DNA of 64,000 nt from JBMNCR01 sp049366695 (GCA_049366695.1 JBMNCR010000089.1:1-64000), one strand, 5' to 3'; positions 19,787-29,775 are shown, numbered from the stretch's first letter. Translations and numbers: made by a program. The notes: generated by a model from the letters alone, not told the origin.

Positions 19787-19889
19787 TTAATATTAACAAT
19801 AATAATGCTGTTTTTTCTACCTGTCATATTGATTGAAACATAATAAAGTAAAAGGATTTTTATCTTAACTTCGAAATATTCACTTGTTT

Positions 19890-20741
19890 TTACAATGATC
19901 TGCGAAAATTTTTTCTTTGAGAATATTTCATTAATAAAATGCTTCCCAAAAGAAGAACAGTGCCAATGATAATTGAATTAACTGAACTAAACAAAGCTAC
20001 AGGTGTATCAATAAAGTTAATGAAACGTTGATCCTTTACAAATATTAAAACGCCTACAAGTCCAAATGGGATTAGGAAAGGGATTAAAATTAGACCTCTT
20101 TTGATGCCGTTCCAACGTTCTTTTGAAGCTTTTTGCATAGTTAATAACAACCATGGAAAGAAGACAAATGCTATAAGTCCATACATTAGTATTATTCCAA
20201 TATCTAGCGTTTCATTATAGAGGGATTCAAATGTAAAAGAACCTGTCTTAAGAACTTTATATAATTTCATAAAGAATAAGTAAATTATATATAATGCTGA
20301 ACTATATCCGAAGAGATAACCAAATGATGTATTGCCGCCCGCTGCTTCAATAAAATTTTTCATAAATAGATCTAAATTCTTACCAATAACTTCTTCAACA
20401 TTTCTATTATCAAGATGAGCATGTTCGAAGATTTCTAAAATCATTGTCATAATTTCCTTTTTTTGAGTTCGTTTCATATTACTCATGCCGATATATTCAT
20501 TAGCGTGGATATATACATCTTTATAGCTTTCAGGTAAATTTTTAATTCTTTTTTCTATTTTTTTCACTGCTATCCAATTAATATAAACTGCAAAGAGTGC
20601 TAGAAAAATTATAGTAGCAAATATAATGCCTAAAGGATTTCTGCTTTGTGGATTTACATTTATAAAAAAAATAATTTGTAATATGAGTAGTATTGTCAAT
20701 CCAATTGACATAAAAATTTTGTTTTTACCTTTAAAGTTCAT
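19890..20741 (-). CDS. Membrane protein paired with PadR (DUF1048-like N-terminal part)
   Basis: The product is 283 residues. Two N-terminal transmembrane helices are followed by a soluble helical segment (about 65-140, IKNLPESYKDVY...ILEIFEHAH...VIGKNLDLF) that resembles DUF1048 proteins, and then four further helices. Proteins of this sort are usually encoded with a PadR repressor and often sit near ABC exporters. Start ATG at 20741 is chosen because AAAGGTGG precedes it; it overlaps the end of the padR-like gene by 11 bp, which implies translational coupling. Function is unknown. Confidence 0.65.
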   Translation of the reverse strand: MNFKGKNKIFMSIGLTILLILQIIFFINVNPQSRNPLGIIFATIIFLALFAVYINWIAVKKIEKRIKNLPESYKDVYIHANEYIGMSNMKRTQKKEIMTMILEIFEHAHLDNRNVEEVIGKNLDLFMKNFIEAAGGNTSFGYLFGYSSALYIIYLFFMKLYKVLKTGSFTFESLYNETLDIGIILMYGLIAFVFFPWLLLTMQKASKERWNGIKRGLILIPFLIPFGLVGVLIFVKDQRFINFIDTPVALFSSVNSIIIGTVLLLGSILLMKYSQRKNFRRSL

Positions 20742-21069
20742 GTATTCTGCCACCTTTCATTATATTATCAACAGTGCCTGAGACATCATCCCATATTCCT
20801 TTAAATGATTTGAGAAAATTTCTACCATTATTATTAATAGTAAAATATTTTCTTTTAGGTCCTAGAGGGGATGCTTTTGACTGGGAAGTAATAAACTCTT
20901 TTTTTTCTAGACGAATTAGAACGGGGTATACACTTCCTTCATTCAGTTCTGTAAAGCCATAATCATTTAAATCCGAAGTAAGTTTATAGCCGTAGGTTTC
21001 TTCTCTTGATATGATTTCAAGTACGCAACCTTCTAATAATCCTTTTAACAGTTGTGATTTGATACTCAT
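20731..21069 (-). CDS. PadR-family transcriptional regulator
   Basis: The product is 112 residues, a typical small PadR winged helix. MSIKSQLLKGLLEG opens the domain, YGYKLTSDL lies at helix 2, and LNEGSVYPVLIRLEKK forms the recognition helix and wing. The C-terminal helix mediates dimerisation. ATG at 21069 with AGAGGTGA upstream is preferred over a longer frame. It leads a two-gene unit with the membrane protein and is likely to repress its own promoter. The ABC exporter 460 bp upstream on the same strand is a possible second target. Confidence 0.88.
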   Translation of the reverse strand: MSIKSQLLKGLLEGCVLEIISREETYGYKLTSDLNDYGFTELNEGSVYPVLIRLEKKEFITSQSKASPLGPKRKYFTINNNGRNFLKSFKGIWDDVSGTVDNIMKGGRIHEL

Positions 21070-21527
21070 TGTTTCACCTCTACTACTATGTATTAACAAC
21101 TAGTATACTTTGTGTATATATGCACTATTCTGTATTGTCAAGTAGATGGTGTAATACTCATATTACAGATATATTTTGTTTTTTTTGTATATTTGCAAAA
21201 CTTGTTTTTGTGAGTTTCTAAACATACTATGATTATTTAGGTCTTTAATACCCCTATAACTTGAGATTTTATTATAACACGAACTGTTTTACCATTTTGA
21301 TGAATTATCATATGATTTTTACAAGTTGATGAATTGTATAATCAGCAAGAAAAGAAATGGGTAATATATTTTTCCGAGACTTTGTTTAAGAATAAAATCA
21401 TATTTTCAAAAAAAGTTTTGGTTATGTACTTTGATATAAATAAATGACTCATAGTATATTTACTTAATTAGAAATAGTAAGTAATACCCTAAGAGCCATA
21501 ATAGAACATCTTAAAACGAATAAGCAT
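21070..21527. other. Intergenic region upstream of padR-like gene
   Basis: This is about 460 bp, AT-rich, with no gene. The first 60 bp upstream of the PadR start hold the palindromic AGTATACT and a TGTGTATATATGCACTA stretch, plausible parts of a promoter and PadR operator. Confidence 0.35.
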
Positions 21528-22247
21528 TTATGAATCTACTTTGATTTGAGAAAGTCTCCATATACTGATCAATATGCTTACAATTGCTATAATTAAAAGA
21601 GGAAATATTATATCAAAACAAAATGAACTATTTAATAGTAATTTAAATCCCCATGTGGCAGGTAGTATTTTTCCTATGTTTTGGAGAGTTTCTGGTAGCA
21701 TATTACTTGGAAACATTATTCCTGATAGCATAAGTGAAGGGAGAAATATAATTTGTGATATCATTGTTAATTTAGAAGCACTTTTAAAAAAAAGACCTAA
21801 AAGTGTTCCAATAGTGAGACTGACAATAATAAAAAAAGCTAATGAAAGAAAATAAAATATACGATTAGTTGGAACAGTTGCATCAAATGCAATCGGTGCA
21901 ATAAAAAATATTGTTATACTCATAATGTAAAGGTGTATAAATGCTGAAATCATATTGTTTATAGCAGGTATATAGAGAGGTATACCACCTATATGGTACG
22001 CTTTTTTAAGTGTACTTCCATAATGTTCGGTCAAAGGTGTAGGAGAACCCAAAATAGCTCCCATTGTTACTCCGAAAACCGTCATTGATTCAATCAGCGT
22101 TTCCTTAGAAGCTGGGTTGATAGATATAAAAATTCCACCTATAAATCCAAAAAATATCAGTGGTACTACATAATAAGTTAATAATATACCTTTGTTTCTC
22201 AAGTCTAGTTTCCATTGTAATAATACTCCATACAAAAATGCATTCAT
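21528..22247 (-). CDS. ABC-2 type transporter permease
   Basis: The product is 239 residues with six predicted transmembrane helices and an LMLSGIMFPSNMLPETLQNIGKILPATW segment, characteristic of ABC-2 export permeases (drug, lantibiotic or Na+ exporters). It shares one base with the upstream ATPase gene (TAATG overlap), so the two are translationally coupled and form one half-transporter pair, probably acting as a dimer. The cargo is not evident. No bacteriocin-like peptide gene is adjacent. Confidence 0.87.
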   Translation of the reverse strand: MNAFLYGVLLQWKLDLRNKGILLTYYVVPLIFFGFIGGIFISINPASKETLIESMTVFGVTMGAILGSPTPLTEHYGSTLKKAYHIGGIPLYIPAINNMISAFIHLYIMSITIFFIAPIAFDATVPTNRIFYFLSLAFFIIVSLTIGTLLGLFFKSASKLTMISQIIFLPSLMLSGIMFPSNMLPETLQNIGKILPATWGFKLLLNSSFCFDIIFPLLIIAIVSILISIWRLSQIKVDS

Positions 22248-23113
22248 TAGTTACACTCCTTTGATATATCCATAAAACTTTGTTCTAAAGATGTATGTTC
22301 TATTCTTATATCAAGAACAATATTTTCTGATTTTTTTAGCAGAGCTAATAATTCAAGTAATGCTTCTCCAATATTTGAGGTTATAAATACGTGATAACCG
22401 CGTTCAATACCTTTATAACTTGAATTTTGCAAAGATAAAACTTTATATTCCTGTATTAGTTTTACATGTATTTTACTTTCAGTACTTATTTGGGTAGTTA
22501 GTTCTCTAGGAGTGCCCATAAATGCAATACTACCTTCTTTTAGTATTGCAATTCTATCGCATAGACTTTCTACTTCTGCCATATCGTGGCTTGCTAAAAT
22601 GATAGTCTTGCCTCTAGATTTTAAAGTATTAATAATTTCATGGAGGGTGTTTCTGCCCTCTACGTCTAGTCCTGCAGTTGGTTCATCGAGAAAAAGAATA
22701 TCAGGATTATCAATCAATGCAATAGCAAGATGAAGTCGTCTTTTCTGACCAGTAGACATTTCTTTATATTTTTTATTTTTTAAATCTTTCAGTGCTAGAC
22801 TATTAAAAAGGTCTACATCAAAATCTGCCTTTTTCCATTTAGCAAATAATTTGAAAGATTCTAAAGCAGTAATGTTTATAGGCAAAGATGATAATTGTAG
22901 TTGTACCCCTATGCTTCCATTAACATTAATATTACCGCTATCATATTTACGTAATCCTTCAATACATTCTAATGTAGTAGTTTTCCCTGCACCATTTATT
23001 CCAAGTAATGCAAAGGTTTCACCTGTACTCACTTTGAACGAGATTTCCTTGATAACTGTATTATTACCATAGCTTTTAACTAAATTTTCAACTTTTATAG
23101 CTGTATTCATCAT
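22247..23113 (-). CDS. ABC transporter ATP-binding protein
   Basis: The product is 288 residues. Walker A is GINGAGKTT (about 37-45), the signature is MSTGQKRRL (a variant of LSGGQ, with Thr at position 3) and Walker B is ILFLDEP, followed by the H-loop SHD. A C-terminal extension of about 80 residues is common in exporters of the CcmA/DrrA type. It energises the co-encoded ABC-2 permease. Start ATG at 23113 has AAGGAG upstream. Confidence 0.93.
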   Translation of the reverse strand: MMNTAIKVENLVKSYGNNTVIKEISFKVSTGETFALLGINGAGKTTTLECIEGLRKYDSGNINVNGSIGVQLQLSSLPINITALESFKLFAKWKKADFDVDLFNSLALKDLKNKKYKEMSTGQKRRLHLAIALIDNPDILFLDEPTAGLDVEGRNTLHEIINTLKSRGKTIILASHDMAEVESLCDRIAILKEGSIAFMGTPRELTTQISTESKIHVKLIQEYKVLSLQNSSYKGIERGYHVFITSNIGEALLELLALLKKSENIVLDIRIEHTSLEQSFMDISKECN

Positions 23114-23312
23114 TTTCTCCTTGTGATTGTTTATTTTACATTGAAGTATTATATGCTAAAATAGTATTCTAAAGGCTTGTTAATAACAACAAATTTCTTT
23201 TTAATATTATATTATATTTTGCTGTTTGAAGAAATACAAAAATCTCCATATAATAAAGAATGCATCTTGGTTGTATGAAGAAGCATTCTTTGATATGAAG
23301 TTTTAGTAAAAA

Positions 23313-23927
23313 TTACTCACTTTCAAATGTATCGCCAAGTGTTAAGAGATTTCCAGTTAAGGCATTATAAAAATCTTCATCTGGATCAATTAACCAGCCA
23401 TTATCTGATTTAATCAGATTTATTTTAACTGTATTTTCTACCATAGGAAGATCGTCACTGCTAAATTTTTCTACAATCATATTATTCATAAGTTCATCCA
23501 TTTCTTCTTCATTATACTCTTCTGTATCAGTACTAAATGAACTAGAAAGCGCTAATGTAAAAGATTCTTCTATAATTTCTGAAAATATGCTAGCAAAGTC
23601 AGGTGCACTTATTTTTGTTTCTACTATTGCATTATCTCCATTTATTTCAGATCCTAATATTTCATATTCTAATTTATTGTATGCACTTTTAAAAACTTTA
23701 TCAATAGCTTCATCTTCATTTGAAAATATTTCATCCATATCTTCTTCATTAAACATTTGGCTTGAATCATCTTGAGCTGTGTTAATATAATCATACAATT
23801 TTTCAGTGTTACCATTTTTCATTGCATCTAGAAAAGAACTTACTGCATTTTCTGGTTTTGCTGTTGAACATGCCGTAAGACTTAAAAGTAATAATAAAAT
23901 TAATAAGATTAAAAAAGTTTTTTTCAT
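23313..23927 (-). CDS. Lipoprotein of unknown function
   Basis: The product is 204 residues. The signal peptide ends in a clean lipobox (LTAC), and the mature protein is very acidic, with a run NEEDMDEIFSNEDEAID and a C-terminal domain ending in a DNGWLIDPDEDF strand. That pattern fits the DUF4878/NTF2-like lipoproteins of Firmicutes in style, with an alpha+beta cone fold expected. ATG at 23927 is selected because GAGGGGGA precedes it by 5 nt. It is transcribed alone, and a binding partner cannot be named. Confidence 0.6.
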   Translation of the reverse strand: MKKTFLILLILLLLLSLTACSTAKPENAVSSFLDAMKNGNTEKLYDYINTAQDDSSQMFNEEDMDEIFSNEDEAIDKVFKSAYNKLEYEILGSEINGDNAIVETKISAPDFASIFSEIIEESFTLALSSSFSTDTEEYNEEEMDELMNNMIVEKFSSDDLPMVENTVKINLIKSDNGWLIDPDEDFYNALTGNLLTLGDTFESE

Positions 23928-24153
23928 GTGTATCCCCCTCAATAATAATGTATAAGTGTAATTCTATAAAAAATACAAATTACCTTTATTAGAATAAAAA
24001 TATATTATATTAGTTTTATAAAGTAAAGCTAAGTATTTAAGAACATAAAGATGATTATTGCAGATTTAAAGCGATATTTTTAAGTCAAAAGATATAAGCT
24101 CTTTATCAACAACTTTGAACTAGTTATAATTATAAAACTTTACATAACTATTT

Positions 24154-24522
24154 TTACAAGATATGTTTTCCTATTATTTTATCTAATTTTCTTATATCCA
24201 CACCTTTTTTTAGATTCAATTTAAAAGATCCTGCCTTTGTCCAAAATTGAAGTTCGGCATTCCAGTCTAATAACTTGCCGGCATTTTCACTAGAATACAT
24301 TACAATAGATTTAAATGGTATAGTGTATACTTCTACTTTATTTCCTGTTATGCCTTGCTTATCAGCTATAATAATTCTTTTATTTGTAACTACCGCAACA
24401 TCTCGAATTGTTTTATACGCTATTTCTACTTCTTCACCATCGATCAATATATCTGATATATTCGATGGAATACTCGTTTCAGAAATAAATGTCCATTGCA
24501 TAATTGCCCCTAAATCAGCCAT
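24154..24522 (-). CDS. Bacterial PH-domain protein (bPH_1-like)
   Basis: The product is 122 residues, comprising one pleckstrin-homology-like domain. Beta strands carry LIDGEEVEIAY and VVTNKRIIIADKQG, followed by YTIPFKSIVMYS and WTKAGSFKLNLKKG. This is the common single-domain YokE/bPH_1 arrangement in Gram-positive bacteria, presumed cytoplasmic, role unknown. The start follows AAAGGAG. No operon partner was found. Confidence 0.75.
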   Translation of the reverse strand: MADLGAIMQWTFISETSIPSNISDILIDGEEVEIAYKTIRDVAVVTNKRIIIADKQGITGNKVEVYTIPFKSIVMYSSENAGKLLDWNAELQFWTKAGSFKLNLKKGVDIRKLDKIIGKHIL

Positions 24523-24935
24523 TTTTCAGCTCTCCTTTATTTTTTGTATTTATATAAAATCAATGTTTGTATCACTTATTCGACATAGAAGTAGAAAATC
24601 CTTCTTTCTATAGAAATTAAAATCCTTTAATTAGGCTAAGGTAATATAATTATTGATTCTTGTTTGATTATATTTCATTATTTTCTTTATGTTATAATAA
24701 TACTAATTTATGGAGTAAACTGAGAAATTAAGATATTAATATAATAAAGGTTACTACAAAGTTTTAATTCTCATTTTAAATTAGACTTATTTGCTGATTC
24801 AGCATATAATCTAAAAAAATATTTGACCTTTTATTGTTAATGAAAAAATTAATAATTATAATGAATACGATCTATAATTAATCTGATAATAAGAATTGAA
24901 TATCTCAATTTCTAATTGATAAAGAAGGTAATGTA
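24523..24935. other. Intergenic region upstream of amrS-like gene
   Basis: This is about 410 bp between divergent genes, very AT-rich, with no gene or recognisable riboswitch. Confidence 0.35.
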
Positions 24936-25781
24936 TTGAAAGAAGCAATGTTCTATGAAAAACAAGATGATTATTGTCAATGCAATCTTTGTCCACATTA
25001 CTGCAAACTTCACAATGGGCAAACTGGGCGTTGCAATGTAAGACAAGTAAAAGACAACAAACTATATAGTTTAAACTATGGCAAACTTACTGCAGTGCAA
25101 ATTGATCCTATTGAAAAAAAGCCTATTCGTGGCTGGATGAAAGGAAGTAAAGTTTTATCAATAGGTAGCTATGGGTGTAATCTTCATTGTTCATTTTGTC
25201 AGAATTATGAGATTAGTCTAGAAAAACCAAAAACAATAGAGGTTTTGCCGGGAGAAATAATAGACAAAGCTATTTATTACAAGGTTCCATCCATTGCATA
25301 TACTTATAATGAACCAACTGTTTTCTATGAAATGATGTTTGATACTGCGAAGCTAGCACTTGTTAATGGTATTAATAATGTTATAGTAACAAATGGATTT
25401 ATTAATGATAAACCTTTATTAAAAATAATAGATTATATAGATGCTATGAATATTGATATAAAAACATATAGTGATAAAATCTATAAAAACCTTGGTGCTA
25501 ATACAGTAAGAAATATATTAAATACAATAGATATTGTATCAAAAAGATGTCATGTAGAAGTTACTATTTTGATTGTACCTGGTATAAGTGATAGCATTAA
25601 TGATATTGAATTATTATTAGAAAAATTAGCAAAAATAAATGACAATATAATATTACATATTTCAAGATATTTTCCTCGATATCAACATTATGAACCAGCT
25701 ACAGATATTGGTGTGATGATGGAAATACAAAGAAAAGCTTTAAAACACTTTAAGCATGTATATTTAGGAAATGTGAGGTAA
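24936..25781 (+). CDS. amrS: AmmeMemoRadiSam system radical SAM enzyme
   Basis: The product is 281 residues. The radical SAM cluster motif CxxxCxxC is present as CNLHCSFC (about residues 76-83). An N-terminal CNLCPHYCKLHNGQTGRC segment (about 17-34) is the extra Cys-rich region shared with pyruvate formate-lyase-activase-like AmrS proteins. GGxP-like and TNGFI segments follow. It is encoded 5 bp ahead of a Memo-AMMECR1 fusion, the defining context of the AmmeMemoRadiSam system, whose reaction is not established. Start TTG at 24936 follows AAGAAGG; an ATG four codons on lacks a ribosome site. Confidence 0.9.
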   Translation: MKEAMFYEKQDDYCQCNLCPHYCKLHNGQTGRCNVRQVKDNKLYSLNYGKLTAVQIDPIEKKPIRGWMKGSKVLSIGSYGCNLHCSFCQNYEISLEKPKTIEVLPGEIIDKAIYYKVPSIAYTYNEPTVFYEMMFDTAKLALVNGINNVIVTNGFINDKPLLKIIDYIDAMNIDIKTYSDKIYKNLGANTVRNILNTIDIVSKRCHVEVTILIVPGISDSINDIELLLEKLAKINDNIILHISRYFPRYQHYEPATDIGVMMEIQRKALKHFKHVYLGNVR

Positions 25782-25786
25782 TTATT

Positions 25787-27217
25787 ATGGCGGATTTATC
25801 TGTATTTTTTATGCCTCATCCACCTGTTATTATTCCTGAAATAGGTGGAGGGCAAGAAAATAGAGTGATAAAAACAATTCAAGGTATGCACAAATTAGGA
25901 AAGCTTGCAGGAAAAATCAAGCCCAAAACAATTATTTATGTTACACCCCATGGTAATAATTTTAGCAATGGTACATGTATTCTTAATGAAAATGTATTAG
26001 ATGGAAATTTCAGTGCTTATGGTCATCCAGATATTAAGTTAAGTAAAAAGGTAAATCAATTTCTATCAATGGAGATTTTTAATGCCTTTGAAAGAGCTGA
26101 TAATATATCTGTTTTAATGGATAATAAATTAGCTAAAGAATATGGAGTACAAGTGTGTTTAGATAATGGCACTATGGTTCCCATGTATTATATTAATCAG
26201 TACTACAATGATTATGAAATGGTGCATATTGCTCCAGGTTTTACGTCATTAAGAGAGAATTATTATTTAGGTCAATTAATTCAAAGTGTTGCAAAAGAAA
26301 TTGATGAATCGGTTTTATTAGTTTGTAGTGGAGATTTATCTCATGCTTTAATGGATGAAGGTCCATATGACTATCATCCTTCTGGAGATATTTTTGATAA
26401 AAAAATTCAGCAAGCTATTATTGATAGGGATCCTTTGTCATTAATTACAATGGATAATGAAATAATTGAACAAGCAGGTCAATGCGGGTTAAGATCATTT
26501 TTAATTGGTTTTGGCTACGTTGATGGAGTAGGGTACGAATCAAAAGTAATAAGTTATGAGGGACCATTTGGAGTTGGGTATTTAACTGGTTTTCTTAAGG
26601 AAAATATAAATAAAAAGAATCCTTCGTTGTTAAAAAAAATTGATGAATATGCTATAGACATATATGAAAAGAAAAAATTACAAGAAGATGAATATATTAA
26701 ATTAGCTCGAAAGAGCATAGAAACCTATGTAAAAACTTTCAAAAAACTAAATTTTGAAAAAGTTAAAGATGAATTTTCTGATGATTTTATAGAAGAAACT
26801 AAAGATGAAAAATCTGGTGTTTTTGTTTCAATTCATATTCAAGGAAATTTAAGGGGATGTATCGGTACTATTTATCCCAGTCAAGATTCGTTAATTGAGG
26901 AAATTATTTATAATAGCATAAATGCTTGTAGTAACGATCCAAGATTTAATGCAGTGGAAGAATGGGAACTTCTTCAAATAGATATAAAAGTAGATGTGCT
27001 AGGAGAACCAGAATTCATACAATCTATAGAACAATTAGATATAGTTAAGTATGGTGTCATTGTTGAGAAAGGTTCTAAAAGCGGTCTTTTATTGCCAAAT
27101 TTAGAAGGAATAAATTCTGTAGATGAGCAAATTGAAATCGCAATGAATAAAGCAAATATAAATAACAAAGAGGGTATGAAATTATATCGTTTTGAAGTAA
27201 TAAGACATGAAAGGTGA
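25787..27217 (+). CDS. AmmeMemoRadiSam fusion protein: Memo (AmrB) + AMMECR1 (AmrA)
   Basis: The product is 476 residues in two domains. Residues 1-275 are a Memo/class III extradiol dioxygenase-like domain with MPHPPVIIPEIGGG at the start, TPHGNNF, GTMVPMYY and SGDLSHAL holding the putative metal-site residues. Residues 295-476 are an AMMECR1 domain with the invariant LRGCIGT motif (about 352-358). In many bacteria these are separate genes. Here they are one polypeptide directly behind the radical SAM partner. The biochemical role in bacteria is unknown. Confidence 0.92.
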   Translation: MADLSVFFMPHPPVIIPEIGGGQENRVIKTIQGMHKLGKLAGKIKPKTIIYVTPHGNNFSNGTCILNENVLDGNFSAYGHPDIKLSKKVNQFLSMEIFNAFERADNISVLMDNKLAKEYGVQVCLDNGTMVPMYYINQYYNDYEMVHIAPGFTSLRENYYLGQLIQSVAKEIDESVLLVCSGDLSHALMDEGPYDYHPSGDIFDKKIQQAIIDRDPLSLITMDNEIIEQAGQCGLRSFLIGFGYVDGVGYESKVISYEGPFGVGYLTGFLKENINKKNPSLLKKIDEYAIDIYEKKKLQEDEYIKLARKSIETYVKTFKKLNFEKVKDEFSDDFIEETKDEKSGVFVSIHIQGNLRGCIGTIYPSQDSLIEEIIYNSINACSNDPRFNAVEEWELLQIDIKVDVLGEPEFIQSIEQLDIVKYGVIVEKGSKSGLLLPNLEGINSVDEQIEIAMNKANINNKEGMKLYRFEVIRHER

Positions 27218-27574
27218 TACTGATTTTAATGAAATTACATATTATGAATTAATTTAATAATTTAAAATGAAAAAAAACTTGCTATTAATTCAATAATTGT
27301 ATATAATAATAAGAGTTGCATTTTTCAAATGAAAATATTTAACTTGTTTTAATTATTATAGAGTTAAAAGTAATTATAATTAATAAAAAATATTTGCATT
27401 TTTGAAGAAAGTAATATATAATATAATAGCCTTAAATTATAAGTAAAATAATAATCAAATTAATAAATTAGAATTATCTTGCTCTTGAAATGCATTTATA
27501 TATAATTTTAGTATTTTATTGATGAATTTACTTTACATATGATAAAAGGAAATAAAATTCGGAGGTAAGATAAT
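27218..27574. other. Intergenic region / probable csp leader
   Basis: This is about 357 bp, strongly AT-rich, with no gene. Part of it probably forms the 5' untranslated region of the cold shock gene, but no structure could be drawn with confidence. Confidence 0.35.
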
Positions 27575-27772
27575 ATGACTGGTACAGTTAAATGGTTTAA
27601 TTCAGACAAAGGATTTGGTTTTATCACTACAGATGAAGGAAATGACGTTTTTGCTCATTTTTCACAAATTCAAAAAGATGGTTTCAAATCTTTAGAAGAA
27701 GGCGAAAAAGTATCTTTTGATATCGTTCAAGGCGCTAAAGGTCCACAAGCTGAGAACATCGTAAGCTTATAA
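27575..27772 (+). CDS. cspA: Cold shock protein
   Basis: The product is 65 residues, one complete cold-shock domain. RNP1 is KGFGFIT and RNP2 is VFAHFSQIQ, and the C-terminal GPQAENIV motif is intact. It is an RNA chaperone acting on single-stranded mRNA. The ribosome site is GGAGGT. A 357-bp AT-rich region precedes it, which may include a long 5' leader as is usual for csp genes, and a perfect terminator follows. Confidence 0.95.
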   Translation: MTGTVKWFNSDKGFGFITTDEGNDVFAHFSQIQKDGFKSLEEGEKVSFDIVQGAKGPQAENIVSL

Positions 27773-27788
27773 TAAAATTTGAATTATC

Positions 27789-27815
27789 AGACCTAAAGAT
27801 CATATCTTTAGGTCT
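27789..27815 (+). terminator. Rho-independent terminator of csp gene
   Basis: A perfect 12-bp stem AGACCTAAAGAT/ATCTTTAGGTCT has a 3-nt loop and is followed by TTTT. Confidence 0.88.
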
Positions 27816-28032
27816 TTTTAATGTTGTGAAACAAATAAGTAGTAGTATTCTTGTTGTCGTATTTATATGCCAGTATAAAGTGATATATTTTTGATAAAAA
27901 AAGTAAATTAGGATTATTTTGGCAGTTAACAATTTATCATACCATATCAAATACAAAATTAACCATTGAATTTTTATTTAAAAGGTTTATAATTATGGTT
28001 TAGCATAAATTAGAAACAAAGGATGGTTAGTA

Positions 28033-29307
28033 ATGAGTTTTGATATTATATTTTCTTTAATAGTTTTCGTGGTAGTTCTGGCATTAATAATTAGTGAAAA
28101 AATCAATCGTACAGTTGCAGCAATTACAGGAGCTACATTAATTGTATTGTTTAAAATATTGACTCCTTCACAGGCAATTGATCTTATAGATTTTAATACT
28201 ATAGGGGTATTAATTGGAATGATGATAATAGTAGCAATTGTAAAAGATACAGGTATATTTGAATATTTAGCAATATATTCAGCAAAAAAAGTAAAAGGTG
28301 ATCCATGGAAGATAATACTAATTTTCTGTATTATTACTGCAATTACTTCAGCATTATTAGATAATGTAACAACGGTATTATTGATTGTACCTATGACTTT
28401 AGTAATTACAGATACTCTTGGTTTAGATCCGATACCATTTTTAATACCTGAAATAATTGCTTCAAATATCGGTGGAACTGCTACTCTGATTGGAGATCCG
28501 CCAAATATTATGATAGGTAGTGCTGCTAATCTAAGTTTTGCTGATTTTGTATCTAATCTACTACCAGTAGTCTTAATAATTTTCATAATTACATTTTTTA
28601 TATTTAAAAAATTATATAATAATAAATTATACATAGAAGAATCAAAGATGGAAAAAATCATGAAATTTGATGAAATAAAATCAATTAGTGATAAAAAGCT
28701 GCTTAATAAATCGATTTTTGTGATGTTTTTAGTAACTTTAGGATTCTTTTTTCATGAACATCTAGGGTATCCTTCAGCTATCGTAGCACTTACTGGTGCA
28801 GCTATGTTATTGCTAATTAGTGGTAGTGATGTAGAAGAAGTTTTTAAAAATGTAGAATGGCCTACAATCTTTTTCTTTACAGGGTTATTTATAATAGTGG
28901 GTTCTTTAGAAAAAGTAGGTATTATAAGTTTTATAGCAAAGAATATACTTGATTTTACAGAAGGACATATTTTGATAACTGGAATTGTTATTTTATGGGG
29001 ATCAGCAATACTATCTTCTTTTCTAGACAATATACCTTTTGTTGCAACTTTAATACCATTAATTAATTCAATTGGACAACAAGGACACACTGATATTATG
29101 CCACTTTGGTGGGCTATTTCATTAGGAGCATGTCTTGGGGGGAATGGGACTTTAATAGGTGCATCTGCAAATGTTGTGGTTGCTGGTATAGTTGAAAGAC
29201 ATGGGTATAAATTATCCTTTAAGAAATACATGAAAACAGGTTTTCCAATGATGATAGTTTCTATCATAATATCAACAATATATCTAGTTATATTTTATTT
29301 AATATAA
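28033..29307 (+). CDS. ArsB/NhaD-type ion transporter (SLC13/citrate-like superfamily)
   Basis: The product is 424 residues with about 11 transmembrane helices. Paired signature stretches NVTTVLLIVPMT ... NIGGTATLIGDPPNIMIG (about 100-155) and DNIPFVATLIPL ... LGGNGTLIGASANVV (about 335-385) form the inverted repeat of the ArsB/NhaD/CitM superfamily. No arsenic resistance genes are near, so an Na+/H+ antiporter or organic/inorganic anion carrier is more likely than arsenite export. The start is ATG with a weak GGATGG. A small gene follows 15 bp downstream. Confidence 0.88.
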   Translation: MSFDIIFSLIVFVVVLALIISEKINRTVAAITGATLIVLFKILTPSQAIDLIDFNTIGVLIGMMIIVAIVKDTGIFEYLAIYSAKKVKGDPWKIILIFCIITAITSALLDNVTTVLLIVPMTLVITDTLGLDPIPFLIPEIIASNIGGTATLIGDPPNIMIGSAANLSFADFVSNLLPVVLIIFIITFFIFKKLYNNKLYIEESKMEKIMKFDEIKSISDKKLLNKSIFVMFLVTLGFFFHEHLGYPSAIVALTGAAMLLLISGSDVEEVFKNVEWPTIFFFTGLFIIVGSLEKVGIISFIAKNILDFTEGHILITGIVILWGSAILSSFLDNIPFVATLIPLINSIGQQGHTDIMPLWWAISLGACLGGNGTLIGASANVVVAGIVERHGYKLSFKKYMKTGFPMMIVSIIISTIYLVIFYLI

Positions 29308-29322
29308 ATTGGAGGGAAGATT

Positions 29323-29775
29323 ATGAAATATAATACAGCGGAACAAGATAGAGCAGTAATTATTTTTCGACAAATGGGTGCAAAAGTAAAAACTATAAAT
29401 GGTGTACAGTGTTATATTAGATTTTATTTAGATAATAAACTAGAATTATATTATGTTTATAATGTTACTAAGGATGGTGAATTATACTTACAAAGAATAA
29501 AACCATATCCCTTTGGAGCGGGAGTGTTTATGTCACATAATGATATAATTGAATTTATTAGTAATGATATAAAAAAATTTAAAAATGCATCTAACAGCAA
29601 AGTTTTTGAAATATTTATAAAAAATAATAAGAAGATAAATGATTTGATTCAAAGCGTCGAAAGTTTATTTTTAGAAAATAATGTACCAAAGGAACAAATG
29701 GAAGTGCTATCAAAGATGCTAGAAGATGTTGATAATAAAATTGTTGAGTTGTTGGAAACTACTCCAAAGATATAA
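29323..29775 (+). CDS. Hypothetical protein co-transcribed with ArsB/NhaD-type transporter
   Basis: The product is 150 residues, soluble. The N-terminal half (about 1-85) looks alpha/beta with YYVYNVTKDGELYLQRIKPYP. The C-terminal half is helical and charged (KIFIKNNKKINDLIQSVESLF...), with coiled-coil potential. GGAGGG precedes ATG at 29323, 15 bp after the transporter stop, so it is probably the second gene of the same transcript. I do not recognise a family. Confidence 0.65.
   Translation: MKYNTAEQDRAVIIFRQMGAKVKTINGVQCYIRFYLDNKLELYYVYNVTKDGELYLQRIKPYPFGAGVFMSHNDIIEFISNDIKKFKNASNSKVFEIFIKNNKKINDLIQSVESLFLENNVPKEQMEVLSKMLEDVDNKIVELLETTPKI

Noticed and set aside
27993..29267. Long leftward open frames (27993-28661 and 28752-29267) antisense to the ArsB/NhaD-type transporter
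   Set aside because: They mirror a gene with clear family motifs on the other strand, have atypical composition and lack ribosome sites.
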